A DNA stretch of 64,000 bases, from contig NC_050723.1 of assembly GCF_013402915.1 (NCBI RefSeq), forward strand, positions 496,001 to 560,000. The letters are read 5' to 3'. This document shows, piece after piece, positions 1 through 10,071 of the stretch (positions are counted from its first letter, which is position 1; every line of letters begins with the position of its first letter). The position numbers and the translations under genes were made by a program. The notes under the pieces were generated by a model. The model made no database searches and was not told where the DNA came from. It saw only the letters and a program-made list of their open reading frames with translations. Origin of the DNA: Zygotorulaspora mrakii (Eukaryota; Ascomycota; Saccharomycetes; Saccharomycetales; Saccharomycetaceae).

Positions 1-482
1 CAATGCTCCTCGCATCATCTATAAAGTCTTCGTTCGCATTATCACTTGACGGATTCAACGGATACGTCGTATTCCATTTACTTACAATGAATGTTTTCAT
101 CTGTTGCATGGTGTCCCACATTTCTTGGTTAGACGCTTTAGCAACAAGATCAAATAGCAAAGGATAAGATGCTGAAAACGCTAGTATAGAGAATTTGTAA
201 GCTATAGAATCCCTAACATTCTGACAAATCGACCATAGACAATTCAAATGTTGCGAGGCAATAAACGGCTTTTGGGTGACTGGGATCTGCTCATGACGAA
301 GTATATCAAGTAACAAATCAGGAATGAATCGGGATAGTTCCAACTTGAGTAACGTTGACGCGGATTTTGAGTGATACAGCGATGCAGAAGTTTCCAAAAC
401 CTTCGGTAACATCTGTTCTGGACTATTTGCCATAGCCAGCTGCTTGGCCTGGAATAATTGATCCATTTCTGGTAGAGACATT
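1..482 (-). CDS. PTA1: Pta1, cleavage/polyadenylation factor subunit (3' part outside window)
   Basis: This gene is cut by the window edge, so only the first 160 codons are present, running leftwards from the ATG at 480-482. The protein opens MSLPEMDQLFQAKQLAMANS and continues with MLPKVLETSASLYH, SYPLLFDLVAKASNQEMWD and KWNTTYPLNPSSDN. These match the amino-terminal helical-repeat domain of yeast Pta1, the symplekin homologue. In the family, Pta1 is a scaffold of the nuclear cleavage and polyadenylation factor; its N-terminal part binds Ssu72 and it is needed for mRNA 3' processing and, indirectly, pre-tRNA processing. HAP5 lies upstream on the same strand, 271 bp away. In S. cerevisiae PTA1 (YAL043C) neighbours ERV46 (YAL042W); here HAP5 and SNX3 lie between them, as expected for a pre-duplication order. 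The ORF is intact as far as it can be read. Confidence 0.93.
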
Positions 483-753
483 TTGAAGTTCCGAACCGGA
501 TGCCTTGAGCTTTAATTGTCGTTTGGTGTGCACGATGTTTCTTGCTTGGAAGTTGTTCAGAACGTCTTTTCTCTGTAAAAAAACGAGCTCTCTTCATTTT
601 AAACTGTGCGAAAATTGATGCATGAATGAGTTTCGCGAAGGCATATATACACAGATGCATTTATATACGCAACTTACACAACATCTTTCCAATTGCTTGA
701 GAAAATGTATCGGAATGATAGACCACGGCTATATCTATTCCCGGTTCTCGTCA

Positions 754-1245
754 CTACTGCGCGTTTCTTGGTACTATATCAATCAAGAAGTCAAACATAT
801 CACTCTTTTGTAGAGCTTCAGCAATATCAGCTTTCTGCAGCGTACGCCTCTTGTTCTCTTCAGATACACACCAAGCTCTCATTGTCAGCTCTGTAATGAA
901 GATTTCACAAGCCTTGGCGAAAAGTATTGGTGCTTCCGCACTTATCATTCGCACGTCTTCGTCTGTCTTCATAACTTTCTTGATTCTTGCTAAAGGTAGG
1001 GAATGTGATTTGAAATCATCTTGATATTCGGAGTCAGGTTCGTTTGTTGACTCAATTTCATTGATTAGCTCTTGCCAATACTGGATCATAATCTCTCTGT
1101 AATGACCTACCAAACCTTGACCGACATTTCCGAATACATCCAGTTCCTCCTCGCCCTCCACAGTGTTTACGACATCTGCTCTCCCGTCTTCAAGATCTGT
1201 AGTAGCGGATTGCTTCATTTGAGCAGCATCCTCATTATCCGGCAT
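754..1245 (-). CDS. HAP5: Hap5, subunit of the CCAAT-binding HAP complex
   Basis: The 163-residue protein is a histone-fold subunit (NF-YC type) of the heterotrimeric CCAAT-binding factor, which with Hap4 activates respiratory genes. The histone fold spans about residues 83-157 ([20 protein letters not shown], then [17 protein letters not shown] and [19 protein letters not shown]). Just before it, [20 protein letters not shown] at about 47-66 matches the fungal Hap5 segment that recruits Hap4. The start is the ATG at 1243-1245. From memory the S. cerevisiae protein is longer (about 242 residues); the extra length there is mostly in poorly conserved tails, which are short here. HAP5 is divergent to SNX3 with 175 bp between the two starts, as in S. 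cerevisiae YOR358W/YOR357C. CCAAT-type boxes lie upstream of CIR2 and CYC3 in this same window. Confidence 0.96.
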   Translation of the reverse strand: MPDNEDAAQMKQSATTDLEDGRADVVNTVEGEEELDVFGNVGQGLVGHYREIMIQYWQELINEIESTNEPDSEYQDDFKSHSLPLARIKKVMKTDEDVRMISAEAPILFAKACEIFITELTMRAWCVSEENKRRTLQKADIAEALQKSDMFDFLIDIVPRNAQ

Positions 1246-1420
1246 GCTATAATGTCTTCTTTACTGCCAAGTTTTTTAAATATGCATCATTTGTTCTTGC
1301 ATGGCCAATTCGGGGACTTTGGGTTAAGCCACTTATCTGAACTTTCAAGGATCAAAGTGCGAGATCAAAAGGGCACGAAAGAGCACCAAGTTGAGAGATA
1401 CCTCGGTTTCAAATGCAAGT

Positions 1421-1909
1421 ATGAGACAGTTCAAGTCATTTAGCACCACGGAGCAGTCGAGTTTACCACAGGGTCATAAGGGACCTAGCTACAGCGAAAT
1501 ATATGCAGAGCCTGAAAATTTCCTAGAGATTGAAGTAGTGAATCCGAAGACCCATTTTCCTAACAGCGCCAGTTCAAACAAGATGTTTACCGATTATGAA
1601 ATAATATGCCGTACGAACCTACCTAGCTTCAACAAGAGATTCTCGAAAGTGAGAAGAAGATATTCAGATTTTGAATTCTTCCGTAAATGCCTAACGAAGG
1701 AATTGTCCATGTACGCAAACCATCCTAGAGTGGTTATTCCTCATTTACCGGGCAAAATAATTTTAAGTAACAGGTTTAATCAGGATTGCGTCGAGGAGAG
1801 AAGACAAGGACTGAACAAATGGATTCAATCGGTTGCAGGCCATCCCCTGCTTCAGTCAGGTTCGAAGACTCTCGTCAGATTTATCGAGGAAGAAACGTTC
1901 ATTGGGTGA
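1421..1909 (+). CDS. SNX3: Snx3/Grd19, PX-domain sorting nexin
   Basis: The 162-residue protein is almost entirely a PX domain (about residues 34-160). It retains the PtdIns3P-binding elements RRRYSDF (78-84), LPGK (109-112) and ERRQGL (126-131). Family role: an endosomal adaptor that brings cargo such as late-Golgi proteins to retromer for retrieval from the prevacuolar compartment. The frame is open further upstream to a TTG at 1391, but the first ATG is at 1421. Starting there gives MRQFKSF, which aligns with the S. cerevisiae start and yields the same length as I recall for that protein. The gene is divergently paired with HAP5 and followed 229 bp later by ERV46 on the same strand. Confidence 0.96.
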   Translation: MRQFKSFSTTEQSSLPQGHKGPSYSEIYAEPENFLEIEVVNPKTHFPNSASSNKMFTDYEIICRTNLPSFNKRFSKVRRRYSDFEFFRKCLTKELSMYANHPRVVIPHLPGKIILSNRFNQDCVEERRQGLNKWIQSVAGHPLLQSGSKTLVRFIEEETFIG

Positions 1910-2138
1910 TATATTTTATATAGCAACCACATTATCCGAGGTACAATTCTTACGCACTTTCATTATTTGTTCTTTTTCCTTATTTTATGTATTTCATAGT
2001 TGTGTTGTTAAAAATGCAGGTGTTTTTTCAATCTGTATGAAAAATGAAAAAACGTAGTACTCAAATGATTAACAAAACAAGATATCAGTAAAGAGAACTG
2101 GGGTTTATCGAAGGCGGGTGTTTAAAGTACCAGCATTG

Positions 2139-3374
2139 ATGATGATGAAGAAGTCAACATTGTTGTCAATTGATGCGTTCTCTAAAACAGAAGAGGACGT
2201 AAGGATTCGCACAAAATCTGGTGGAATAATTACATTGACATGTGTATTGATAACGTGCTTCTTGCTGGTTAATGAGTGGATTCAGTTCAATTCGATTGTA
2301 ATTCGACCTGATCTGGTCGTTGATAGGGATCGCCAATTGAAACTAGATATTTCTCTGGATGTAACGTTCCCGTCAGTGCCTTGTGGTTTATTGAACTTAG
2401 ATTTAATGGATAAGGCCGGAGAACTAGAATTGAATATACTCGAATCTGGATTTACCAAGACAAGATTAGATTCACACGGTAATTCAGTTCATGATGCTGA
2501 AACGTTCAAACCTGGTGGGGAGCAAAAGGGTACATCAGGAATCGATATTACTGATCCAGACTACTGTGGCTCTTGTTACGGCGCTCTCGACCAAGGTCGT
2601 AATGCCGAACTGCCAAGAGAATCCAAATTGTGCTGCCAAACCTGTGAAGATGTTCGTAACGCATATTTGGACGCAGAATGGGCATTTTATGACGGTAAAG
2701 ATATCGCACAGTGCGAACGTGAAGGCTACGTTGAGAAAATCAACGAACAATTATCCGAAGGCTGTAGAGTACAGGGTGAGGCTTTGCTGAACAGAATAGA
2801 AGGTGCTATACACTTTTCCCCTGGCAGAGGCTACGAAAACAAGCATGGGCATTTCCACGATCTTTCGCTATACTGGAAAAATCCACAGCTTAACTTCAAC
2901 CACGTTATCAACCATTTGAGTTTTGGTAAGTCTGTCGAGACTAAAGCAAAAGGCAGAGTTTCGGCGGCTTCAACGGCTCCACTAGATGGCCGTGAGGTGG
3001 CACCTGAACGCGACACCCATAAGCATCAATTCTCCTACTTTGCCAAGATTGTGCCAACCAGATATGAATATCTAGATAAGATGGTAGTTGAAACCGCGCA
3101 GTTCAGTGCAAGTGTTCACGACAGGCCACTGATGGGCGGTCTGGATAGAGATCATCCAAATACCATTCATCAAGTAGGCGGAACACCAGGAGTTTATGTC
3201 TATTTCGAAATGTCCCCACTCAAGGTCATCAACAGAGAACAGCATGCACAAACCTGGTCAACTTTCCTCTTGAATTGTATTACTAGTATCGGAGGTGTCC
3301 TCGCAGTTGGCACAGTTATGGACAAAGTCCTGTACAAAGCACAAACTTCCATATGGGGCAAGAAAAGTCAGTAA
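2139..3374 (+). CDS. ERV46: Erv46, ER vesicle / retrograde cargo receptor subunit
   Basis: This 411-residue protein is Erv46, which forms a complex with Erv41 that cycles between ER and Golgi in COPII and COPI vesicles and retrieves ER residents lacking HDEL. A short cytosolic N-terminus is followed by a membrane segment at about 28-50 (IITLTCVLITCFLLVNEW) and a large luminal domain. The luminal domain holds the cysteine-rich stretch CGSCYGA...CCQTC known in the family to be needed for retrieval. A second membrane segment (ILNC-like ITSIGGVLAVGTVMDKV) precedes the tail ending IWGKKSQ. The frame extends upstream to a GTG at 2118; the first ATGs are three consecutive codons at 2139, 2142 and 2145, and I chose the first. 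Only the N-terminal few residues are uncertain. Confidence 0.96.
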   Translation: MMMKKSTLLSIDAFSKTEEDVRIRTKSGGIITLTCVLITCFLLVNEWIQFNSIVIRPDLVVDRDRQLKLDISLDVTFPSVPCGLLNLDLMDKAGELELNILESGFTKTRLDSHGNSVHDAETFKPGGEQKGTSGIDITDPDYCGSCYGALDQGRNAELPRESKLCCQTCEDVRNAYLDAEWAFYDGKDIAQCEREGYVEKINEQLSEGCRVQGEALLNRIEGAIHFSPGRGYENKHGHFHDLSLYWKNPQLNFNHVINHLSFGKSVETKAKGRVSAASTAPLDGREVAPERDTHKHQFSYFAKIVPTRYEYLDKMVVETAQFSASVHDRPLMGGLDRDHPNTIHQVGGTPGVYVYFEMSPLKVINREQHAQTWSTFLLNCITSIGGVLAVGTVMDKVLYKAQTSIWGKKSQ

Positions 3375-3655
3375 TTAAGCTTATATAGCATAAGTATCGT
3401 TCTCATATAGTCGAAGGAAGTCGACTTCCTCATTAAAGAGCTTTGACGATGACGACTTGCTTTAAGTTATGGTGGTATACCCATCACTATCAACGTTACG
3501 CCGCGACACATTCTTTCGTAAGGTTTCGATGTTAAGGAACTGGGCAAAGAATGGCAGCAGATGGGAACTAGTTTAAGTATCATGAGATAGTAGGAAAGAT
3601 ACGTGCTTTGGAAGTGCTTTACTCGAAGTAAGGTCCTCGTATCTCAATCGGAAGA

Positions 3656-6025
3656 ATGGTGTTACAATCCCACATGTCTTCTTCCGCTTCTCTACCCTTA
3701 CAGAGTTCGGGCTCAAGCTCTGTATCAATGGCAAATGTTATGAATAAGTCAGTCACGGAACAGGATTCGCTATACCACATATGTGTAAATGTGAAAAAAA
3801 GACTGGAACGTCTGCATCAGTTACAGCCGTATCTAAATCTGGCGTATGCTTCGAGCGAAGTTTTGAGTGAGCGGCAGTCTCTTTTTCTATCACAGAAGCA
3901 GCAACAACAAAAAGGCAATAACCACCACAGCATCTCATCTGGTTTGAGTGGTAGAGATAGTCATCACGGATATACCAATGTAACTCGGACCAGCTCTATT
4001 TCCAATTCAAGCTACAAAGAGGAACTATCCCTAGATGGGATAACTTATACGACGGGATCCGCCAATGGCGGAAGCGGTGTCGAGGGTATTGGAAGTAGTA
4101 TTAATTGCAGTAGCAATAATATACCTAGCATGGAGGATACGTTACTGACATTTAGCATGGGTATTTTGCCTATTTCAATGGATTGCGATCCAGTAACTCA
4201 GCTATCCCAGTTATTTCAGCAGGGCTCGCCGTTGTGTATAATCTTCAACGCCGTCAAGCCTCAATTCAAGCTACCCGTTGTCTCTTCAGATGACTTAAAA
4301 ATCTGCAAAAAATCGATTTATGATTTTATACTTGGTTGTAAACAGCATTTTGCATTTAACGATGAAGAGCTATTCAAAATATCTGACGTTTTCTCTAATT
4401 CAACGAGCGATTTATTGAGTGTATTGGATGTGGTTATCACGCTGCTGAATTCGGCTCCAGAAATATTTGGCACCACAGAACAACTACATGAAGAGATGCA
4501 AAGAGCCAAGCATACTAGTGCCGTGGGGATGAAGCCTTCATCCGACCATTCCAAAATTATCAAAGAATTTGTCTCGACGGAAAGAAAATACGTACATGAT
4601 CTAGAGATACTAGAAAAATACAGACAACAATTACTGGAGAGTAATTTAATAACATCCGAAGAATTGTATATGTTATTTCCAAATTTGGGCGATGCAATTG
4701 ATTTTCAGAGAAGATTTCTGGTCTCACTTGAAATAAATGCACTTGTGGAGCCATCCAAACAGAGGATAGGTGCTCTTTTCATGCATTCAAAGTATTTTTT
4801 CAAACTTTACGAACCATGGTCAATCGGACAAAACGCGGCGATTGATTTCCTTTCCAAACACCTGGAGTCGTTGAGGAGAACCGATTTTGTTATTCGCAAT
4901 AAGCTAGAGTTGCAATCTTTCTTGTATAAGCCGGTTCAAAGACTTTGCAGATATCCTCTCCTGCTTAAAGAGCTCTTGCAAAATTCTCAAGATGTCGGGA
5001 ACTCAAAGGAATTGGAAATTGCATTAGATATTTCCAAAGGCATCGCAAGGAGCATTAATGAAAATCAAAGGCGTACAGAAAATCACGAAGTGGTGAAAAA
5101 ACTATGTGGTCGCGTGGTCAATTGGAAAGGTTATCGAATTGCGAAATTCGGGGAATTATTATATTTTGATAAGGTTTTCATATCTACTAGTAATTCTTCG
5201 GAACCCGAAAGGGAATTCGAAGTGTATTTGTTTGAAAAGATCATAATTCTTTTCTCTGAGATTACTCAGAAAAAAACATCTTCACTTTCGTTAAAGAAAA
5301 AGCAAACAAATTCAGGGTCATCATTGACTTTGAACCTCACTGGCTCGCATAATAATGCATCATCCTCAAGTGGGTTGGCGGAGCCCAAATTAGATCTCAG
5401 AGGTCGCATAATGATCATGAACCTGAACCAGATCAGTTCCCTAGATGCAAGATCCTTAACAATTACTTGGGAGTCAATAAAAGAGCAGGGGAACTTTATA
5501 CTTAAATTCAAAAATGAGGAAACTAGAGATAACTGGAGCTCATGTTTACAGTCTTTGGTACGAAAAATTAGAAGTGAGTCTTTCAAAAGCACAAATAGCG
5601 ATCAAGGCAACTTTTCATCGCAATCTCAATATAGAAATACACATAATAGTGTTACTTCTTTCAGCAGCACCCAGCTGAAACATGCCTCTGAGGTTCTACC
5701 TAGACGCAACACATCCTACTACGAAAGCGAATTTCGCTCGATTTCTGAGAACTACAAGAATTCTATACCGAAGACATCACTTTTAATAAGAGTTGCCTTC
5801 AATTCTGATTTGTTCACAGTACTAGCAGAATTGGATTCGACAGTTGACGGATTGCTTCAGATAATTAAGAGAAAGCTCAGCCATTCAGGCGAAGTTATCA
5901 AAGTAAAATACCAGGATGAAGATGGCGATTATGTTTTGCTGCAATCGGAGGAAGACTGGTCAGTAGTGAAAGAGATGTTGAAAGAAAGCGACGAACGCAT
6001 CTTGAATGTATGGGCATATGCTTAG
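3656..6025 (+). CDS. CDC24: Cdc24, guanine nucleotide exchange factor for Cdc42
   Basis: This 789-residue protein is the essential GEF that activates Cdc42 for bud-site polarity and the mating response. Its domain order matches the family: a calponin-homology-like domain at about 160-265 (MDCDPVTQLSQLFQQGSPLC), a DH catalytic domain at about 300-472 (FVSTERKYVHDLEILEKY; conserved helix KPVQRLCRYPLLLKELL), a PH domain from about 485 interrupted by low-complexity Ser/Asn loops, and a C-terminal PB1 domain at about 704-789 (KVKYQDEDGDYVLLQSEEDW) that binds Bem1. The start ATG at 3656 is followed by a Ser-rich stretch and then VMNKSVTEQDSLYHIC, which is conserved with S. cerevisiae. It follows ERV46 in tandem and converges on CIR2. 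Confidence 0.97.
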   Translation: MVLQSHMSSSASLPLQSSGSSSVSMANVMNKSVTEQDSLYHICVNVKKRLERLHQLQPYLNLAYASSEVLSERQSLFLSQKQQQQKGNNHHSISSGLSGRDSHHGYTNVTRTSSISNSSYKEELSLDGITYTTGSANGGSGVEGIGSSINCSSNNIPSMEDTLLTFSMGILPISMDCDPVTQLSQLFQQGSPLCIIFNAVKPQFKLPVVSSDDLKICKKSIYDFILGCKQHFAFNDEELFKISDVFSNSTSDLLSVLDVVITLLNSAPEIFGTTEQLHEEMQRAKHTSAVGMKPSSDHSKIIKEFVSTERKYVHDLEILEKYRQQLLESNLITSEELYMLFPNLGDAIDFQRRFLVSLEINALVEPSKQRIGALFMHSKYFFKLYEPWSIGQNAAIDFLSKHLESLRRTDFVIRNKLELQSFLYKPVQRLCRYPLLLKELLQNSQDVGNSKELEIALDISKGIARSINENQRRTENHEVVKKLCGRVVNWKGYRIAKFGELLYFDKVFISTSNSSEPEREFEVYLFEKIIILFSEITQKKTSSLSLKKKQTNSGSSLTLNLTGSHNNASSSSGLAEPKLDLRGRIMIMNLNQISSLDARSLTITWESIKEQGNFILKFKNEETRDNWSSCLQSLVRKIRSESFKSTNSDQGNFSSQSQYRNTHNSVTSFSSTQLKHASEVLPRRNTSYYESEFRSISENYKNSIPKTSLLIRVAFNSDLFTVLAELDSTVDGLLQIIKRKLSHSGEVIKVKYQDEDGDYVLLQSEEDWSVVKEMLKESDERILNVWAYA

Positions 6026-6291
6026 TTGAGATGTCAGCTGTTCGGCCACTTTAATTCTCATCAGTCATTATTCTTCATCATTTTTGCCTGTTTTGGCTGA
6101 GGAATACAAATTGTACTATTTATACGTATTATTTCCATAAATACAAGGGAACTAAACATTTCCGTTGATAAATAAAAGTGAATTAATATTATTAATAAAT
6201 AAAAAGACGTTGGGTAGCATTATAGAGGATGCCATTGAACTTTTCATTAGTATATGATAGTTCTGTAATCGAAACTGGCCCTAAGGACATC

Positions 6292-8247
6292 TTAAGTCAG
6301 TGAATACTTTGGTCCGTCACCACCCTCAGGAACCACCCAATTGATGTCTTGGGTTGGCACTTTAATGTCGCATGTCTTACAATGGATACAATTTTGGGCA
6401 TTGATCTGAAATTTAACACTCAAAGGAGAGTTTTTGTCTTCAACATACTCGTAGACGCCAGCAGGGCAAAAACGATTTTCGATACCCTTCCATTTTGGAT
6501 ATGCAGCCTCTGCATGCTTTTGCAGATCCTGATCAGGAACTCGTAGATGGCATTTTTCATCCTCATCATGGTAAGTACCTGTCCTCGAAACTGAGGTAAG
6601 AATATCGAATGAAATGACGCCATCCGGTTTTGGATACTCTATCGGCTTATATTTGGCGGCTATTTCGGTAACAGATGCGTCAGATTCGTGAAAAGAGAAA
6701 GTCCATGGGGTACGTCCTCGTAAGATAAATGTGTCTAAACCAGAATACGCCATGCCACCATAGCCACCTAGGAATGAGTTGAAGGACGGTCTGACATTAC
6801 GAACAGAATGTAGTTCTTCGTAAACCCAAGAGTTTTTGAATGCTTTCTGATAGGATTCCAAGTTTATTGGCTTTTCTACGAGATCTTCCCTTCCTGTTTC
6901 TTCCAATTCTTCAAGGCTTGGCATTTCTGAAACAACTTTGAAGATCTCTTCGGCTGCTAGCATACCGGTTTTCATTGCAGTATGTGACCCTTTAATCTTC
7001 GGAACGTTCATGAATCCAGCTGATGCGCCGACCAACACACCACCTGGGAAATGCAGTTTAGGTATGGCTTGCATTCCACCTTCATTCAAAGCACGAGCGG
7101 CGTAAGAAATACATTTTCCACCCTCCAAAACGTTACGATAATAAGGATGCTGCTTCAGCTTTTGAAACTCTTGGTAAGGGGAAATATATGGGTTTTTATA
7201 ATCCAACCCAACAACAAGTCCGACTGTAACCAGATTCTCCCCAAAATGATATTGGAATCCGCCACCATAAACATAATTTGATAAAGGATAGCCCATAGTA
7301 TGAGCAGTAAATCCTTTCTTGAATTTCTCTTTTGGAACTTCCCAAACTTCTTTGATGCCAAGACCGTAAGATTGATTTTGCGCATTATTACGCAGACCGA
7401 ATTTTTTGATGATCTGTTTCGTTAAGGAACCGTGGCAGCCTTCTGCGAAAACAACTTGCCTTGCGTGAAATTCCATACCTCTCTCGAAATTTTCTTTAGG
7501 TCTACCAGATTTTGAAATACCCATGTCCTTTGTGGCAACACCTATGACTGAATTGTTATCCTTACTATAAAGTACTTCTGAGACGGATATTCCAGAATAC
7601 AGCTCAACTCCAACCTCTTCGGCCTTTTCTCCTAGATAAGCAGTGACTTGATTCAGCGAACCAACGTAGTTCTTGTTCTCATTTCTCATGTGTGATGGGA
7701 CAGGAATAGGGAGAACCAAATTGCCGATCATGAATTTCATCTCTTCCTTTACACACTTGGTGACAATATCGGAAGGCAATGGAATGCCATTACCATTCTG
7801 ATCGTAATGTTCACTACTGGGAAATAATTCTCGCAAGGCACGAGGTTCGAGAATAACACCTGAGACAATATGTGATCCTATATCTGCTGATTTTTCTAGT
7901 ACTACGACTCTTAAATCTTCTTTGCCGCTTTCATTAGCTAGTTGCTTCAGCTTAATTGCAGTAGCCAGTCCAGCGGGACCACCTCCAACAATGCAAACAT
8001 CAACTTTGTCAATTGCTCTTTCTTGAGTAAGGACGTCGCGCTCTTCAGGTGTCAGAGAATCAAAACTAGCTTCAACTGACTGATTCACCTTACTGGAAAT
8101 GGAAAATCGACGTGAAAAGCTCTCGTAAAAACTTAACCCGGTTTTTGGGCGTACATTCAGTGGTCGGATAGAGCTTTTTGATAAAACACGCGAAACTGAG
8201 CTCAAATTTCGCCTAGCTATTACTGAACCAAGTCTTTTGGTTAACAT
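6292..8247 (-). CDS. CIR2: Electron transfer flavoprotein:ubiquinone oxidoreductase, mitochondrial
   Basis: This 651-residue protein is ETF-QO, the inner-membrane FAD and 4Fe-4S flavoprotein that passes electrons from ETF to ubiquinone. After an Arg/Ser-rich, acid-free mitochondrial targeting sequence (MLTKRLGSVIARRNLSS) comes the FAD dinucleotide-binding motif VDVCIVGGGPAGLATA (GGGPAG at about 88-93). Near the end are four cysteines for the iron-sulfur cluster: one in RFCPAGVYEY (about 594) and three in CIHCKTC (about 620, 623, 626), followed by the usual tail ending GPKYSLT. The frame runs upstream to a GTG, but the ATG at 8247 gives the natural presequence. A CCAAT box lies about 85 bp upstream at 8332-8337 (ACCAAT), consistent with HAP control, which is inference. 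Its orthologue is YOR356W. Confidence 0.96.
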   Translation of the reverse strand: MLTKRLGSVIARRNLSSVSRVLSKSSIRPLNVRPKTGLSFYESFSRRFSISSKVNQSVEASFDSLTPEERDVLTQERAIDKVDVCIVGGGPAGLATAIKLKQLANESGKEDLRVVVLEKSADIGSHIVSGVILEPRALRELFPSSEHYDQNGNGIPLPSDIVTKCVKEEMKFMIGNLVLPIPVPSHMRNENKNYVGSLNQVTAYLGEKAEEVGVELYSGISVSEVLYSKDNNSVIGVATKDMGISKSGRPKENFERGMEFHARQVVFAEGCHGSLTKQIIKKFGLRNNAQNQSYGLGIKEVWEVPKEKFKKGFTAHTMGYPLSNYVYGGGFQYHFGENLVTVGLVVGLDYKNPYISPYQEFQKLKQHPYYRNVLEGGKCISYAARALNEGGMQAIPKLHFPGGVLVGASAGFMNVPKIKGSHTAMKTGMLAAEEIFKVVSEMPSLEELEETGREDLVEKPINLESYQKAFKNSWVYEELHSVRNVRPSFNSFLGGYGGMAYSGLDTFILRGRTPWTFSFHESDASVTEIAAKYKPIEYPKPDGVISFDILTSVSRTGTYHDEDEKCHLRVPDQDLQKHAEAAYPKWKGIENRFCPAGVYEYVEDKNSPLSVKFQINAQNCIHCKTCDIKVPTQDINWVVPEGGDGPKYSLT

Positions 8248-8685
8248 TGCTACTTGGTTCGCCTCGTCTAATAAACACCTTAAGCAACGACTAATCTGAC
8301 ACACGACGAACAGGTAGTAGAATACTCAAGCACCAATTTAGGTAGAAAAGAGGCCGAAAAGAGTCAGACTAAGTTCGATCTTTGAACTTTTCAAAATGGC
8401 CTTTTTTTCGGCAATAACACTCGCCTTTAGCGCGCATGACGAGAGAGGCATCTCGTGTCATCTTGACATCCAAACATGTCTTCCTAATACAAAAAATACG
8501 AATATATCAAGAAACATAAAAATTATAGAAAACATAACTACATTAACAGGAAAACTACTAAGAGAAATAGACATCTCTTCCTTTCTTGTATACCTAAAAC
8601 CCAAACTGAAGACAAGCACAAAAATAACCGGTTGAAAATAAGTGGACCCAGGACATCAGGGTGAAAAATAAAAGTCGCGTGAAAA
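8248..8685. other. CIR2 promoter and GDS1 3' flank, non-coding
   Basis: This stretch upstream of CIR2 and downstream of GDS1 contains an ACCAAT box at 8332-8337 on the plus strand and an AT-rich segment from about 8480 to 8640. A 79-codon plus-strand ORF begins with ATG at 8396. It is low in complexity, antisense to the CIR2 promoter and resembles nothing I recognise, so I do not call it a gene. Confidence 0.6.
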
Positions 8686-10071
8686 CTAATCGAAAGTATA
8701 TTCCAAGTCTTCAAACGACAAAGATTCGGGTGAACCTATGTCGTGAATCAGAAACCCCTCTCTTATACTTTTTACCCACGAGTCAGTGATGAATCCACCT
8801 ACGTCGTTACGATTGCCAGAAACAATTAAAGAACTTCCATGACCTATTTGGTTACCACTTTTTTCAATTGGGGTCTGTGTGGATATGGCCTTGTGAATAG
8901 CTGCTACAATATTAGCGGAATTTTGAGAGTTAGTCTTGAACTCATTTTTCGAAGAAAATTTCGAACGTCTTGGGGCAGCTGCCGCTACGGTAATATAATT
9001 AGTACTATTAGCACTGTTATTGCTAATAATGTTTCCAGTGTTATTAGTTGTTCCTCTGTTGATTTGAGTGCCCGGTGTTAAGTCATTGTGCTTCACTTTC
9101 TTCGCTACAGGACCATTTGATAGATCTTTCACGGTTTTGCTTCCATCTGTTTGTGACCTTTTCTTACTGGAATCACTTTCATTTGACACGGGATTGTCAT
9201 TTCCGGAATTTGGCGTTAAAATAGCGGAAACTGGAGAGGTAGAGTAAGGTATATTGAATTCGGGACTTAATGAAAATCCAAGATTTGTTGTTGCGCCCAA
9301 GATACTATTATTGTTCTTAAATCCAGACAAAGAGACATCTGAGGCGTTGCTAAATGACTTTTTCATATGTGCATTCGGTTCGATGCGTCCGTTATTCTTG
9401 GATCCTGTAGACTGCTGTTGTTGTTTCAATTGGACAGCTGCAGCTTGCGCATGCTTTTTGTAATCCGAAGATAAAATTCCTCTATACACGTAAACCATTC
9501 TTCTCGGTGACGAATTCGACCACTCCCTGGATAAAGCGTACGTCAGAGTCTTTTCTCCCTTTTCCAACTTTTTGACATAGGCATTCAGCTTAGCAGATAT
9601 TAGATTGGACAATTTCGTAGACAAATTGTTCATCTCAGGATGTTTTTCTAGAAGATAGTCCGATAATTGCTTAACTGTCATGCCCTGTGCTTCAGGATCC
9701 TTTTCCCACAAAATTACAAATACGGCATGAAGAACATCATCATCTAATGGAGAAGTTCTATCACTTGGCATAGGTCTTTCCCCAGTGACCGGAACAATCT
9801 TCGATATTTCCAAACTTGGAGAATCACGCTTTGGTGTGCTGTTGTCTTTACTATCTTTCTTGCCCTTAGAACCATAGCTCTCGTGCAAGCTAGGTGAGCT
9901 TTCTGAAGAAGGGGTATTTGGAATTGCATTCAACGAACTCAACTGGTTTGCATCATCATGTTTTGGATTGAACACCAAAGAGCTCGCCTGAAAAACTGGT
10001 GACGCTGTGTTGTGCAATATTTCACTTTGCAAAGCAGGAATCTGCAACGGTCTAGTATTTGTCAAAGCCAT
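8686..10071 (-). CDS. GDS1: Gds1 family protein with winged-helix-like domain
   Basis: This 461-residue protein resembles yeast Gds1 (YOR355W), a nuclear/cytosolic protein of poorly known function, first found as a suppressor of the glycerol growth defect of nam9 mutants. The only strongly structured segment is at about 110-204 (DDDVLHAVFVILWEKDPE, then MTVKQLSDYLLEKHPEM and RRMVYVYRGILSSDYKK), which looks like the small winged-helix domain typical of the family. The rest is Ser/Asn-rich and probably disordered, with basic tracts such as KGKKDSKDN and KKRSQTDGSK that could be nuclear localisation signals. The C-terminal end (ESLSFEDLEYTFD) is acidic and aromatic, like a short activation-type segment (inference). 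The ATG at 10069-10071 starts the frame. Identity rests on the domain plus synteny next to CIR2. Confidence 0.9.
   Translation of the reverse strand: MALTNTRPLQIPALQSEILHNTASPVFQASSLVFNPKHDDANQLSSLNAIPNTPSSESSPSLHESYGSKGKKDSKDNSTPKRDSPSLEISKIVPVTGERPMPSDRTSPLDDDVLHAVFVILWEKDPEAQGMTVKQLSDYLLEKHPEMNNLSTKLSNLISAKLNAYVKKLEKGEKTLTYALSREWSNSSPRRMVYVYRGILSSDYKKHAQAAAVQLKQQQQSTGSKNNGRIEPNAHMKKSFSNASDVSLSGFKNNNSILGATTNLGFSLSPEFNIPYSTSPVSAILTPNSGNDNPVSNESDSSKKRSQTDGSKTVKDLSNGPVAKKVKHNDLTPGTQINRGTTNNTGNIISNNSANSTNYITVAAAAPRRSKFSSKNEFKTNSQNSANIVAAIHKAISTQTPIEKSGNQIGHGSSLIVSGNRNDVGGFITDSWVKSIREGFLIHDIGSPESLSFEDLEYTFD

Noticed and set aside
1391..1420. Upstream extension of SNX3 (and similar extensions of ERV46, CIR2, CLN3, MSC6, SOG2, REV1, RBG1, RPA190, MTW1, TEA1) to TTG or GTG codons
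   Set aside because: The added residues are not conserved in the family and do not look like targeting peptides; the first ATG fits the orthologues. Only ALA1 has a convincing non-AUG extension.
8396..8635. 79-codon ATG ORF on the plus strand in the CIR2 promoter
   Set aside because: AT-rich, Lys/Ile/Thr-rich low-complexity product with no domain; antisense to a promoter.
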